64,000 nt of DNA from contig NZ_JAUHPX010000003.1 of the NCBI RefSeq assembly GCF_030418305.1, forward strand, positions 62,001-126,000. Reading direction: 5' to 3'. Positions within the stretch are counted from its first letter, which is position 1. The number at the start of each line of letters is the position of its first letter. Both the position numbers and the translations under genes were made by a program. The notes under the pieces are model-generated. The model was not told the origin of the DNA and ran no database searches. It saw only the letters and a program-made list of their open reading frames with translations. The stretch comes from Demequina lignilytica (lineage in GTDB: Bacteria; Actinomycetota; Actinomycetes; Actinomycetales; Demequinaceae). Shown here one piece after another: positions 21,729 to 30,116 of this stretch.

Positions 21729-22352
21729 ATGAGCGCTCCCGGGGTGCAGCCGCGCGCGGGCGACCAGCCCGACGCCCGGGTCGACGCCGCCTTCGCGGCG
21801 CAGCCCCGGGAACGCTTCCTGCCCGAGTCCGTGCGCGGGCAGGCGGCCCTCGACCAGCCGCTGCCGATCGGCTTCGCGCAGACCAACAGCCAGCCGACCA
21901 CCGTGCGCGACATGCTCGTCCTGCTCGACGTGCACCGCGGCATGAAGGTGCTCGAGGTGGGCGCCGGCACCGGCTGGGTGCTCGCGATGCTGGCCGAGCT
22001 GGTCGGTGTCGACGGCACGGCGATCGGCACCGAGCGCATCCACCGGCTGGTCGAGGCGGGCAACGCGAACCTGGTGGCCGCCGACGTCCCCTGGGCGCGG
22101 CTGGTCGAGGCGGACGAACACGCGCTGGGTGCACCCGAGGAGGCGCCGTTCGACCGGATCCTGGTCTCCGCGATGGCGGGCCGGATGCCACGAACGCTGG
22201 TCGCGCAGCTCGCGCCGGGAGGGGTCATGGTGGCCCCCGTGCGCATGCGGATGATGCGGGTGGTGCGCGGCCTCCCGCCGCACGACGACCCGGACGATGC
22301 GGTGGTCACCGAGCACGGCGGCTACCGGTTCGTGCCGCTGATCGAGCCGTAG
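21729..22352 (+). CDS. PCMT-like SAM methyltransferase
   Basis: 207 residues. FLPESVRGQAALDQPLPIG and GFAQTNSQPTTVRDMLVLL match the substrate loop of L-isoaspartyl O-methyltransferases, and VLEVGAGTGWVLAMLAEL is SAM motif I. The family repairs isoaspartyl residues. The protein is slightly short and the DGTAIGTER strand is normal, so activity is likely but the substrate is not proven. TGGAGG precedes the ATG. Confidence 0.88.
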   Translation: MSAPGVQPRAGDQPDARVDAAFAAQPRERFLPESVRGQAALDQPLPIGFAQTNSQPTTVRDMLVLLDVHRGMKVLEVGAGTGWVLAMLAELVGVDGTAIGTERIHRLVEAGNANLVAADVPWARLVEADEHALGAPEEAPFDRILVSAMAGRMPRTLVAQLAPGGVMVAPVRMRMMRVVRGLPPHDDPDDAVVTEHGGYRFVPLIEP

Positions 22353-22450
22353 CTCGGGTGCTGCGCGCGGCGCCCATCTTTTGACAGCGGTCGCCACCGC
22401 GAGGACCGTGAGGAGGGTCGGTGTCCCACTGCAACGACGCGGAGGTCCCC

Positions 22451-22789
22451 ATGGCTACACACGACGACGCGATGCTTCTGACCCAGGTGCTCCAGTGGCA
22501 CACGTCGGCCGGGGGGATGGAGGCCTCGATGGCCCTCATGTCCCCCGACTTCGACGCCGAGTCGGCGAGCGTCCACGACCGCGAGGTGTTCGTCATGCTC
22601 ATGATGGGCGAGACGGTGGGCACGTACGTGAAGCAGGGCGTGCTCGATGCGGGCCTGGTCTACGACCTGTGGGCGCCCGGGCTGATGTGGGCCCGCGTGG
22701 GGCCCGCCGCGCTGCGCCAGCGCGAGGAGTACGGCGTGCCCGCGCTGTGGGAGAACTTCGAGGCGCTGGCGTCGGGCCGGCTCGGCTGA
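22451..22789 (+). CDS. Uncharacterised 112-residue protein
   Basis: Not recognised. The chain is mostly helical, with no membrane segment. It is rich in Met in the first half (GGMEASMALMSPDF, VFVMLMMGETV) and ends with WARVGPAALRQREEYG. GGAGG sits 5 nt before ATG 22451, a good start; an in-frame start ten codons upstream lacks a ribosome-binding site. A TTGACA at 22381-22386 may be its -35. It converges with the TauE-family gene 19 bp downstream. Confidence 0.7.
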   Translation: MATHDDAMLLTQVLQWHTSAGGMEASMALMSPDFDAESASVHDREVFVMLMMGETVGTYVKQGVLDAGLVYDLWAPGLMWARVGPAALRQREEYGVPALWENFEALASGRLG

Positions 22790-22808
22790 GATCGCGGGGC
22801 TACGCCGT

Positions 22809-23540
22809 TCAGATCAGCAGGTAGACCGCTCCGACCAGCGTGAGCGCGATCACGACGCGGTCGAACACCGTCTGATCGATCCGCTCGGCGAGGGCTCGGC
22901 CCGCGAGCGCTCCGACCAGCACCGCGGGCACCAGGACCAGGTCCAGCAGCACGCCCGCGGGAGTGAGCAGCCCGAGCGAGATCGAGAACGGCACCTTGGC
23001 GACGTTGACGATCGCGAAGAACCACGCCGCGGTGCCCAGGAAGGTCTTCACGGGCAGACGCGCGGCAAGGAAGTACATGGACATGACGGGACCGCCCGCG
23101 TTCGCGACCATGGTGGTGAAGCCGCCCAGCGTGCCGTAGAGGATCCGGCCTCCGTGAGGGCGGTCCTGAGCGGCGACCCGGCGCCGCCAGAGCGTGAACG
23201 CGATCAGGAGCAGCAGGATGACGCCGATCAGGCGGCGCACCGCGGCATCGTCCGCGAGCGCCAGGAACGCCACTCCGGCCAGGACGCCGACGATCACGGC
23301 GGGCGCGAGGCGCACCAGCGCGCGCCAGTCGGCGTGGCGGCGGTAGGCCCACAGGGCGAAGACGTCGCCGACGATCAGGAGCGCGAGCAGCGTTCCGGTC
23401 GACTGCCGCGCGGGCAGCACCGCGGCGAACGCGGCGATCGACAGCGTGGACGCGCCGGGCAGCGCGGTCTTCGACACGCCGACGACCGCCGCCGCGACGG
23501 CGAGCAGCACCCATGCGGCTACCGACTGCTCGGGCAGCAT
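22809..23540 (-). CDS. TauE/SafE family (sulfite/anion exporter) membrane protein
   Basis: 243 residues with about eight membrane helices. The first repeat shows GVSKTALPGASTLSIAAFA and the second TMVANAGGPVMSMYFLA with KTFLGTAAWFF, the duplicated TauE/SafE signature. It probably exports an organosulfonate-derived anion or sulfite; the substrate is not determined. ATG 23540 gives the family start; no clear ribosome-binding site. Confidence 0.9.
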   Translation of the reverse strand: MLPEQSVAAWVLLAVAAAVVGVSKTALPGASTLSIAAFAAVLPARQSTGTLLALLIVGDVFALWAYRRHADWRALVRLAPAVIVGVLAGVAFLALADDAAVRRLIGVILLLLIAFTLWRRRVAAQDRPHGGRILYGTLGGFTTMVANAGGPVMSMYFLAARLPVKTFLGTAAWFFAIVNVAKVPFSISLGLLTPAGVLLDLVLVPAVLVGALAGRALAERIDQTVFDRVVIALTLVGAVYLLI

Positions 23541-23721
23541 GCGCTAGCCCGCCACGGGCGCCGAAGGGCGGCCCCTGCGCCCCGCATCGTCCCCGTACTC
23601 GCTCCGCATCGACCCTCCTCGAGCCCGCCCGCACACGACCGGAGCGCGATCCGCGCCCCGCCGCAACCTACAACGGCCGCCGCGTACCCGCCGACGAGCA
23701 GCGCTGGTTCGGAGCACGAGA

Positions 23722-23751
23722 AAGGCCCCCGAGGATCACCTCGGGGGCCTT
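23722..23751 (-). terminator. Terminator of tRNA-Leu
   Basis: AAGGCCCCCGAGG pairs perfectly with CCTCGGGGGCCTT around a 4-nt loop. Read on the minus strand it follows tRNA-Leu and ends in TTTC, a standard intrinsic terminator. Confidence 0.85.
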
Positions 23752-23756
23752 CTGGA

Positions 23757-23843
23757 TGGTGCGCGAGGGGGGAGTTGAACCCCCACGCCCTTTCGGGCAC
23801 ACGGACCTGAACCGTGCGCGTCTGCCTATTCCGCCACTCGCGC
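23757..23843 (-). tRNA. tRNA-Leu (anticodon CAG)
   Basis: Full cloverleaf on the minus strand. The acceptor stem GCGCGAG pairs with CTCGCGC, the anticodon loop reads TTCAGGT in the stem context GCACGG/CCGTGT, there is a long variable arm (GCCCGAAAGGGC) typical of class II tRNAs, and the T-arm is GGGGGTTCAACTCCCCC. The CCA end is encoded (23757-23759). It reads CUG leucine codons. Confidence 0.96.
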
Positions 23844-23853
23844 GCGCCGGGCT

Positions 23854-23884
23854 ACTCTAGCACGATTCGCAGGACCGTTACGAT
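23854..23884. promoter_or_regulatory. Divergent promoters of tRNA-Leu and fhaA
   Basis: Minus strand: TAGAGT (23854-23859) lies 10 nt upstream of the tRNA 5' end. Plus strand: TACGAT (23879-23884) is followed by 7 nt and then the fhaA ATG, a leaderless arrangement. The -35 elements are weak. Confidence 0.5.
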
Positions 23885-23891
23885 TGCCTGC

Positions 23892-24599
23892 ATGGGTGTG
23901 CTGGACCGCTTCGAGCGCGGCGTCGAGAACGTGATGCAGAACGCGTTCGCGCGCACCTTCAAGGCGGGTGTGAAGCCGGTCGAGCTGGCCGCCGCGATCA
24001 AGCGCGAGTGCGACGCCCGCGCCGCCGTCGTGGACCGCGGCCGCACCGTCGCGCCCAACGAGTACGCGATCGCGTTGTCCCCGACCGACCTCGCGACGGT
24101 CAAGGAATGGGGCGAGGACGCGCTGCTCCACGAGCTGTCCGACTCGCTGCGCACGCACGCGGAGCGCCAGCGCTACAGCTTCGTCGGCGGGGTCGAGGTC
24201 AGCCTCGGCGCGGACGAGACCCTCGCGACCGGCCGCTACGCCGTGGTCTCCCGCACCACGCGCGGCCCCGTCGCCCCGGCGACCACCTCGAACCCGAACT
24301 CCCGGCACCCGCTGCTCGACATCGACGGCACCCGCTACTACCTCACCGGCGAGGCGACGGTCCTGGGCCGCGGCTCCGAGTCGGACATCGTGGTGGACGA
24401 CACGGGCGTGAGCCGCCGGCACGTGCGCCTCGAGGTCACGTCGCACGGCACGATCCTCACGGACCTGGGCTCCACGAACGGCACGTTCGTCGAGGATCAG
24501 CGGGTCAGTGAGGCGACACTCCTGGACGGCAACGCCATCACCATCGGTCGGACCACCATGATGTATTGGGATCCGGTGGACGAGGGTGAGGACTACTGA
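23892..24599 (+). CDS. fhaA: FhaA-like protein (DUF3662 + FHA domain)
   Basis: 235 residues. The N-terminal DUF3662 domain (about 1-120: MGVLDRFERGVENVMQNAFA) is followed by a C-terminal FHA domain (about 145-225) with GRGSESDIVVDDTGVSRRHV and LGSTNGTFV, the phosphothreonine-binding Arg/Ser/Asn set. FhaA binds phosphorylated PknB targets such as MviN in mycobacteria, linking kinase signalling to peptidoglycan synthesis. It is the first gene of the seven-gene growth operon. The start follows a TACGAT box by 7 nt. Confidence 0.95.
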   Translation: MGVLDRFERGVENVMQNAFARTFKAGVKPVELAAAIKRECDARAAVVDRGRTVAPNEYAIALSPTDLATVKEWGEDALLHELSDSLRTHAERQRYSFVGGVEVSLGADETLATGRYAVVSRTTRGPVAPATTSNPNSRHPLLDIDGTRYYLTGEATVLGRGSESDIVVDDTGVSRRHVRLEVTSHGTILTDLGSTNGTFVEDQRVSEATLLDGNAITIGRTTMMYWDPVDEGEDY

Positions 24600-24600
24600 C

Positions 24601-25113
24601 GTGAGCCAGCTGTCGATCACCCTGCTCCGCATGGGCTTCCTGGTCCTGCTGTGGGCGATGGTGCTCTCCGCGATCGCGGTGCTCCGCGCGGACCTCTACG
24701 GCACGCGCATCACGTCGCGCGGCCGCGGGCGCGAGGCCCGTCCCGCCCCCGCGGAGAAGACGGCCGCGCCCTCGCGCGCCGGGACCGGCATCCGCACCGG
24801 CTCGATCTCGACCAAGGCACCGTCGAACGCGCACCTGTCCGTCACCGCCGGCCCGCTCAAGGGCACCACCATCCCGCTGGGCTCCGCCCCGGTCCTGGTG
24901 GGGCGCGCGAGCACCTGCACGCTGGTGATCGACGACGACTACTGCTCGGCCAAGCACTGCCGCGTCTACCTGGACGCCACGACGTGGATGGTCGAGGACC
25001 TGGGCTCCACCAACGGCACGTACCTGGGCAATCAGAAGGTCACGGACCCCGTCCCGTTCCGCGAGGGCGACGTCATCCGGATCGGCGCGACCGCCCTGGA
25101 GCTGCGCCGCTGA
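24601..25113 (+). CDS. fhaB: FhaB/FipA-like membrane-anchored FHA protein
   Basis: 170 residues. One membrane segment (about 7-29) is followed by a basic flexible linker and an FHA domain (about 85-165) with VGRASTCTLVIDDDYCSAKH and LGSTNGTYLGN. GTG 24601 lies 1 nt after the fhaA stop. In actinobacteria FhaB is phosphorylated by PknA/PknB and sits at the division site. Its stop overlaps the phosphatase ATG (TGATG). Confidence 0.95.
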   Translation: MSQLSITLLRMGFLVLLWAMVLSAIAVLRADLYGTRITSRGRGREARPAPAEKTAAPSRAGTGIRTGSISTKAPSNAHLSVTAGPLKGTTIPLGSAPVLVGRASTCTLVIDDDYCSAKHCRVYLDATTWMVEDLGSTNGTYLGNQKVTDPVPFREGDVIRIGATALELRR

Positions 25114-26312
25114 TGTATCTGGGGATCCACTTCGCCGCCCGGTCCGACGTGGGCCTCGTGCGCGCGAACAACCAGGACTCGGGCTTCGCCGGCCCCCACC
25201 TCCTCGCCGTGGCCGACGGCATGGGCGGCGCCGCGGGCGGCGACATCGCCTCCTCCATCGCCATCGCGCGCCTGGCGGCGCTCGAGGGCGAGGCCCACGG
25301 CCCGGACGATGCGCTGGACGAGCTGAAGACGGCCATCTCCGACGCGCATGCCCAGATAGTCCAGCGGGCCCGCAACGATCCGGAGCTCTCGGGCCTGGGC
25401 ACCACCGTCACCGCGCTGCTGCGCTCCGGCTCGACGCTGTCGATGGCGCACATCGGCGACTCCCGCGCCTACCTGCTGCGCGACGGCCAGATCGACCAGG
25501 TCACCACCGACCACTCGTTCGTCCAGCACCTGGTGGACACGGGGCGGCTGTCCGTCGCGGACGCGGAGAACCACCCCAAGCGCTCCATGCTGCTGCGTGT
25601 GCTCGGCGACATCGACGCCGACGTTCCGGTCGACATCTCCGTCCGCGAGACCCGCCCCGGCGACCGCTGGATGCTGTGCTCGGACGGCCTCTCGGGCGTG
25701 GTGAGCAAGGACACCCTGCGCAAGACCCTCCTCGAGGTCGAGGACCCAGCGGACTGCGCGGACGCGCTCGTGGGCCTCGCGCTCGCCGCCGGCGCGCCCG
25801 ACAACGTGACCTGCGTGATCGGCGACATCGTCGACATCGACGCGGCCCCCGACGGCGTCGGCCCGCCCACCGGCTCCCAGATCGTCGGCTCGGCCGCTCG
25901 CGACCGCCGCAAGCCCTCGGCCGGAGGCGACACCGCCGCCGGCCGCGCGGCGAAGCTCGCGAACCGCGACGAGCCGGACGACGACGAGGAGCCTGCGCGA
26001 GACCTCTGGCAGCGCCTGCGTCCGTGGATCCTCCCGCTGGTGGTGCTGCTCGCCATCGCGGGCGCCGCCTGGGGCGGCTACGTCTGGTCGCAGCAGCAGT
26101 ACTACGTGGGCGAGTCCGAGGGCTTCGTGGCGATCTACCAGGGCATCCCGGAGACCCTCGGCCCCGTCGAGCTCCACGAGCTCGTGGAGACGTCCGACCT
26201 GCGCCTCGAGGACCTGGCGCCGTACCAGCGTGAGCGCGTGCTCGACGCGATCCGCGTCGGCGAGCTCGACGAGGCTCGCGCCGTGGTCGGCTCGCTGGAG
26301 ACCGGGACCTAG
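25113..26312 (+). CDS. pstP: PP2C-type Ser/Thr phosphatase
   Basis: 399 residues. The PP2C catalytic domain (1-240) shows RSDVGLVRANNQDS, VADGMGGAAGGD (metal-binding Asp), HIGDSRAYLLRDG, and APDNVTCVIGD. A disordered linker leads to one membrane helix (about 305-327) and a short external tail of about 70 residues. It is the only phosphatase in the cluster and reverses PknA/PknB phosphorylation. It overlaps fhaB by 1 nt and rodA by 1 nt. Confidence 0.96.
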   Translation: MYLGIHFAARSDVGLVRANNQDSGFAGPHLLAVADGMGGAAGGDIASSIAIARLAALEGEAHGPDDALDELKTAISDAHAQIVQRARNDPELSGLGTTVTALLRSGSTLSMAHIGDSRAYLLRDGQIDQVTTDHSFVQHLVDTGRLSVADAENHPKRSMLLRVLGDIDADVPVDISVRETRPGDRWMLCSDGLSGVVSKDTLRKTLLEVEDPADCADALVGLALAAGAPDNVTCVIGDIVDIDAAPDGVGPPTGSQIVGSAARDRRKPSAGGDTAAGRAAKLANRDEPDDDEEPARDLWQRLRPWILPLVVLLAIAGAAWGGYVWSQQQYYVGESEGFVAIYQGIPETLGPVELHELVETSDLRLEDLAPYQRERVLDAIRVGELDEARAVVGSLETGT

Positions 26313-27655
26313 TGGCAACCGTCGCCGAGGTCACGGTCCGCACCGGGCGCCGGGCCGAGCTGGGCCTGCTCGCCCTCACCGTCCTCATCGCCGTCGCCGC
26401 GCGCGGGCTGGTCGACTATCACGCCGACTACCTGGTCATCTCCGACATGCTCGTCTACACGGGCGCGTGGGTGGCCGTGGCCCTGGCGATCCACCTCGCG
26501 CTCCGCCGGTGGGCGCCGTTCGCGGACCCCGTGCTCGTGCCCGCGGTGCTCACCATCAACGGCATCGGCCTCGCGATGATCCGGCGCATCGACTTCGCGT
26601 ACGCCGCGCGCGGCCGCGAGACGGACTTCGGGCAGGTGCAGGCCGTCTGGACCCTCCTGGGCATCAGCCTCGCGATCCTGGTGATCCTGCTGCTGCGCGA
26701 CTACAAGCTCCTGCGCCGCTTCACCTACACCGCGGGCGTGCTCGGACTGGTCGGTCTGCTCCTGCCCCTGCTGCCCGGGATCGGCACCCAGATCAACGGC
26801 GCGCGCATCTGGATCAACGTCTTCGGCAAGTCGCTGCAGCCGGGCGAGTTCGCCAAGATCGCCTTCGTCGTCTTCTTCGCCGGTTACCTGGTCTCGAACC
26901 GCGACACGCTCGCGCTCGCCGGACCCAAGGTGCTCGGCATGCGCTTCCCGCGCCCCCGCGACCTCGGGCCCCTCGCGCTGGTCTGGGTCGCGGCGATGCT
27001 GGTGCAGATCTACGAGCGGGACCTGGGCACGTCGCTGCTCCTGTTCGGCATCTTCGTCGCGATGCTCTATGTCGCCACCGAGCAGCTCAGCTGGGTGCTC
27101 ACGGGCATGGCCATGTTCACGGTCGGCGCCGTGGCCGCCGGAGCCTTCTTCAGCCACGTGGGCGCGCGCTACACGGCCTGGCTCCACGCCCTCGACCCCG
27201 AGGTCTACCGGTCGGGCCAGTCCGAGCAGCTGGTCCGCGGGCTCTTCGGCATGGCGTCCGGCGGGCTGTTCGGCACCGGTCTGGGCGAGGGGAGACCCGA
27301 CCTGGTCCCGTACGCGGAGTCCGACTTCATCGTCGCCTCGATCGGGGAGGAGCTGGGGCTGACCGGGCTGCTCGCGATCCTCACCCTCTACATCGTGATC
27401 GTCCAGCGCGCGATGCGCACCGCGATCGGCATCCGCCACGGCTTCGGCAAGCTGCTGTCCGCCGGCCTGGGCTTCGCGATCGGCCTCCAGGTGTTCATCG
27501 TCGTGGGCGGCGTCACCCGCGTCATCCCGCTCACCGGTCTCACCACGCCGTTCCTCGCGTACGGCGGCAGCTCGATGCTCGCCAACTGGATCGTCATCGG
27601 GCTGCTCCTGCGCATCTCCCATCAGGCGCGCCGGCCTGAGGAGTCGAGCGCATGA
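26312..27655 (+). CDS. rodA: SEDS peptidoglycan glycosyltransferase RodA/FtsW
   Basis: 447 residues, ten membrane helices. SEDS signatures are present: QPGEFAKIAFVVFFAGYL, ERDLGTSLLLFGIFVAMLY with the catalytic-type Asp, the ESDFIVASIGEELG loop and TTPFLAYGGSSMLANW near the C-terminus. RodA polymerises lipid II together with a class B PBP, here PbpA just downstream. GTG 26312 overlaps the pstP stop (TAGTG); the downstream gene overlaps as ATGA. Confidence 0.96.
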   Translation: MATVAEVTVRTGRRAELGLLALTVLIAVAARGLVDYHADYLVISDMLVYTGAWVAVALAIHLALRRWAPFADPVLVPAVLTINGIGLAMIRRIDFAYAARGRETDFGQVQAVWTLLGISLAILVILLLRDYKLLRRFTYTAGVLGLVGLLLPLLPGIGTQINGARIWINVFGKSLQPGEFAKIAFVVFFAGYLVSNRDTLALAGPKVLGMRFPRPRDLGPLALVWVAAMLVQIYERDLGTSLLLFGIFVAMLYVATEQLSWVLTGMAMFTVGAVAAGAFFSHVGARYTAWLHALDPEVYRSGQSEQLVRGLFGMASGGLFGTGLGEGRPDLVPYAESDFIVASIGEELGLTGLLAILTLYIVIVQRAMRTAIGIRHGFGKLLSAGLGFAIGLQVFIVVGGVTRVIPLTGLTTPFLAYGGSSMLANWIVIGLLLRISHQARRPEESSA

Positions 27656-29115
27656 ACGAGCCGGTCCGTCGCATCTCGGTGGTGGTGCTCACGATGTTCC
27701 TGGCGCTCATGATCGCCGCGTCATACATCCAGGTGATCGCCGCGGGAGACCTCAACGCCGACGCCCGCAACGTCCGCACCCTGTACCGCGAGTACGGCAC
27801 CTTCCGCGGCCCGATCGTGGTCGACGGGCAGTCGATCGTATGGTCCGCGCCGGTCGACGATCCCTTCAACTACCAGCGCACGTACGCCGACGGACCGCTG
27901 TACTCCGCCGTCACCGGCTACTACTCGATCGTCTACGGCCGCACGGGTATCGAGCAGTCCGAGAACGAGCTGCTGTCCGGCACGGCGGACGAGCTGTTCT
28001 GGACCCGGCTGGGCAACCTCGTGTCGGGCGAGACGCAGCGCGGCGCGAGCGTCGAGCTCACGCTGAGCGGCGCGGTCCAGCAGGCGGCGTTCGACGCGCT
28101 CGGCGACCAGATCGGGGCCGTGGTCGCGCTCGACCCGTCGACCGGCAAGGTCCTCGCGATGGTCACCAGCCCCACCTTCGACCCCGCGGACCTGGCCGGG
28201 CACACCACCTCGGTGGTCAACGAGAACTATCAGACCCTGCTGGGCACCCCGGACGGCCCCCTGGTGAACCGGGCGATCGCCGGCGACACCTATCCGCCGG
28301 GCTCGACCTTCAAGCTGGTCACCGCCGCCGCCGCGCTGGGCGCCGGCTACGACGCGGAGTCCGAGCTCTACGCCCCCGACGAGCTCGCCCTGCCCGGCAC
28401 CAGCGTCACCATGGGCAACTACGGCGGGGCCTCGTGCTCGTCCACGGAGTCGATGACCCTGGCCGACGCGCTGCGCATCAGCTGCAACACCGCCTTCGGC
28501 AGCCTCGGGATGAAGCTCGGATGGTCGGTCATCGAGCGGCAGGCGGAGGCTTTCGGCTGGGGTGAGCAGCTCTCGATCCCGCTCGCCGTCACGCCGTCGC
28601 GTCTGCCCGACGACCCGGACCAGGCGCAGACGGCGATGTCCTCGATCGGCCAGTACGACGTGCGCGCCACCCCGCTCCAGATGGCGATGGTGGCGGCCGG
28701 CATCGCGAACGACGGCGAGCTCATGCGCCCCTACCTGGTCGAGACGGTCCGCGACGCGGACCTGCGGGTGGTGGAGACCACCGAGCCCGAGGTCATGTCC
28801 ACGCCGATGACGGTCGCGGACGCGAACGAGCTGACCGCGATGATGGTGGGAGTGGTCGACGCGGGGTCGGGGACCAACGCCCAGATCTCCGGCGTCGAGG
28901 TCGCGGGCAAGACCGGCACCGCCGAGACGGGCAACGACCTCGATCCGCACGCCTGGTTCGTGGGCTTCGCCCCCGCCGACGACCCGGTGGTCGCGGTCGC
29001 GGTGGTGCTGGAGAACGGCGGCGGCAACACCGGCACCATCACCGGTGGGCGCCTCGCGGCACCCATCGCCAGGCAGGTCATCGAGGCGGCGCTGGCCGCG
29101 CAGGGAGGGAGCTGA
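27652..29115 (+). CDS. pbpA: Class B penicillin-binding protein PbpA
   Basis: 487 residues. An N-terminal membrane anchor (about 9-30) is followed by a dimerisation domain and a transpeptidase domain. The active-site motifs are STFK (Ser218, Lys221), SCN (Ser277) and KTGT (Lys420). It cross-links glycan made by RodA. It overlaps rodA by ATGA. A GGGAGGG lies at its 3' end for the next gene, pknA. Short for a class B PBP but typical of actinobacterial PbpA. Confidence 0.96.
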   Translation: MNEPVRRISVVVLTMFLALMIAASYIQVIAAGDLNADARNVRTLYREYGTFRGPIVVDGQSIVWSAPVDDPFNYQRTYADGPLYSAVTGYYSIVYGRTGIEQSENELLSGTADELFWTRLGNLVSGETQRGASVELTLSGAVQQAAFDALGDQIGAVVALDPSTGKVLAMVTSPTFDPADLAGHTTSVVNENYQTLLGTPDGPLVNRAIAGDTYPPGSTFKLVTAAAALGAGYDAESELYAPDELALPGTSVTMGNYGGASCSSTESMTLADALRISCNTAFGSLGMKLGWSVIERQAEAFGWGEQLSIPLAVTPSRLPDDPDQAQTAMSSIGQYDVRATPLQMAMVAAGIANDGELMRPYLVETVRDADLRVVETTEPEVMSTPMTVADANELTAMMVGVVDAGSGTNAQISGVEVAGKTGTAETGNDLDPHAWFVGFAPADDPVVAVAVVLENGGGNTGTITGGRLAAPIARQVIEAALAAQGGS

Positions 29116-29116
29116 G

Positions 29117-30073
29117 ATGGCGATCCACGCCGGCACCACCCTGGGCGGACGCTACGTCCTGAGGTCGATGATCGCGGTCGGCGGCATGGGCGAGGTCTGG
29201 CGCGGGACCGATGCCGACCTGGACCGCGACGTGGCCGTCAAGGTGCTCAAGGACGGCGCCGCGGAGAACGAGACGTTCCTCAAGCGGTTCCGCAACGAGG
29301 CCAAGAACGCCGCCGGGCTCATCCACGCGAACATCGCGCAGGTCTACGACTTCGGCGAGCACGCCGGCACGCCGTACCTGGTGATGGAGATGGTCGAGGG
29401 GGAGCCCCTGTCGACCATGCTCGAGCGCGAGCGCACGCTCGACGAGGCCCGCCTGGTGGTCATCCTGCGGCACACCTGCCGCGGGCTCGCGGTCGCGCAC
29501 GAGGCCGGCGTCATGCACCGCGACATCAAGCCCGGCAACCTCCTGGTGCAGGAGGGCGACCACGTCAAGATCACGGACTTCGGGGTCAGCCGCGGCACCG
29601 ACCAGACCACCCTCACCGCGACGGGCATGGTCATGGGCACGGCGCAGTACCTCGCCCCGGAGCTCGCGCTCGGCAAGCCGGCGACCCCGCAGTCCGACCT
29701 CTACGCGATGGGGATCATCGCCTTCGAGGCCGTGGCCGGCAAGCGGCCCTTCACCGCCGCGAGCGCGGTCGACATCGCGATCGCCCAGGTGAACGAGCCA
29801 GTGCCGGCGCTGCCCGCGGGCGTGTCGCCGCAGCTCGCGGACCTCATCCTGCGGCTGCTGGAGAAGAACCCGCGCAAGCGCCCCGCGACGGCCCTCGAGC
29901 TCGACCGCCTGCTCGCCGACCTCGACCTCGCCCCGGGCGAGCGCGCCGCGCCGGCGACCCCCGCATCGTCCCCCACCCCGACCACCGCGCCGCGCCGGGC
30001 GATGCCCCCGTCGATCGCGCCCCGCGAGTTCCGTCCCCGCCCCGACGTCTCGCGCAGGAGGCCCGCACGATGA
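29117..30073 (+). CDS. pknA: Ser/Thr protein kinase PknA
   Basis: 318 residues with a kinase domain (about 12-275) and a Pro-rich tail, no membrane segment. The glycine loop reads AVGGMGEV, so the first glycine of the GxGxxG pattern is Ala; the catalytic Lys is Lys42 and HRDIKPGN and DFGVS are intact. PknA acts with PknB on growth and division proteins. Many mycobacterial PknA proteins carry a transmembrane segment; here the protein ends in RRRPAR without one. GGGAGGGAG precedes the ATG. Confidence 0.94.
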   Translation: MAIHAGTTLGGRYVLRSMIAVGGMGEVWRGTDADLDRDVAVKVLKDGAAENETFLKRFRNEAKNAAGLIHANIAQVYDFGEHAGTPYLVMEMVEGEPLSTMLERERTLDEARLVVILRHTCRGLAVAHEAGVMHRDIKPGNLLVQEGDHVKITDFGVSRGTDQTTLTATGMVMGTAQYLAPELALGKPATPQSDLYAMGIIAFEAVAGKRPFTAASAVDIAIAQVNEPVPALPAGVSPQLADLILRLLEKNPRKRPATALELDRLLADLDLAPGERAAPATPASSPTPTTAPRRAMPPSIAPREFRPRPDVSRRRPAR

Positions 30074-30116
30074 CGTCTGAGACAATGTGCCGCAGCACGA
30101 CAGGTAAGGAAGCTTC

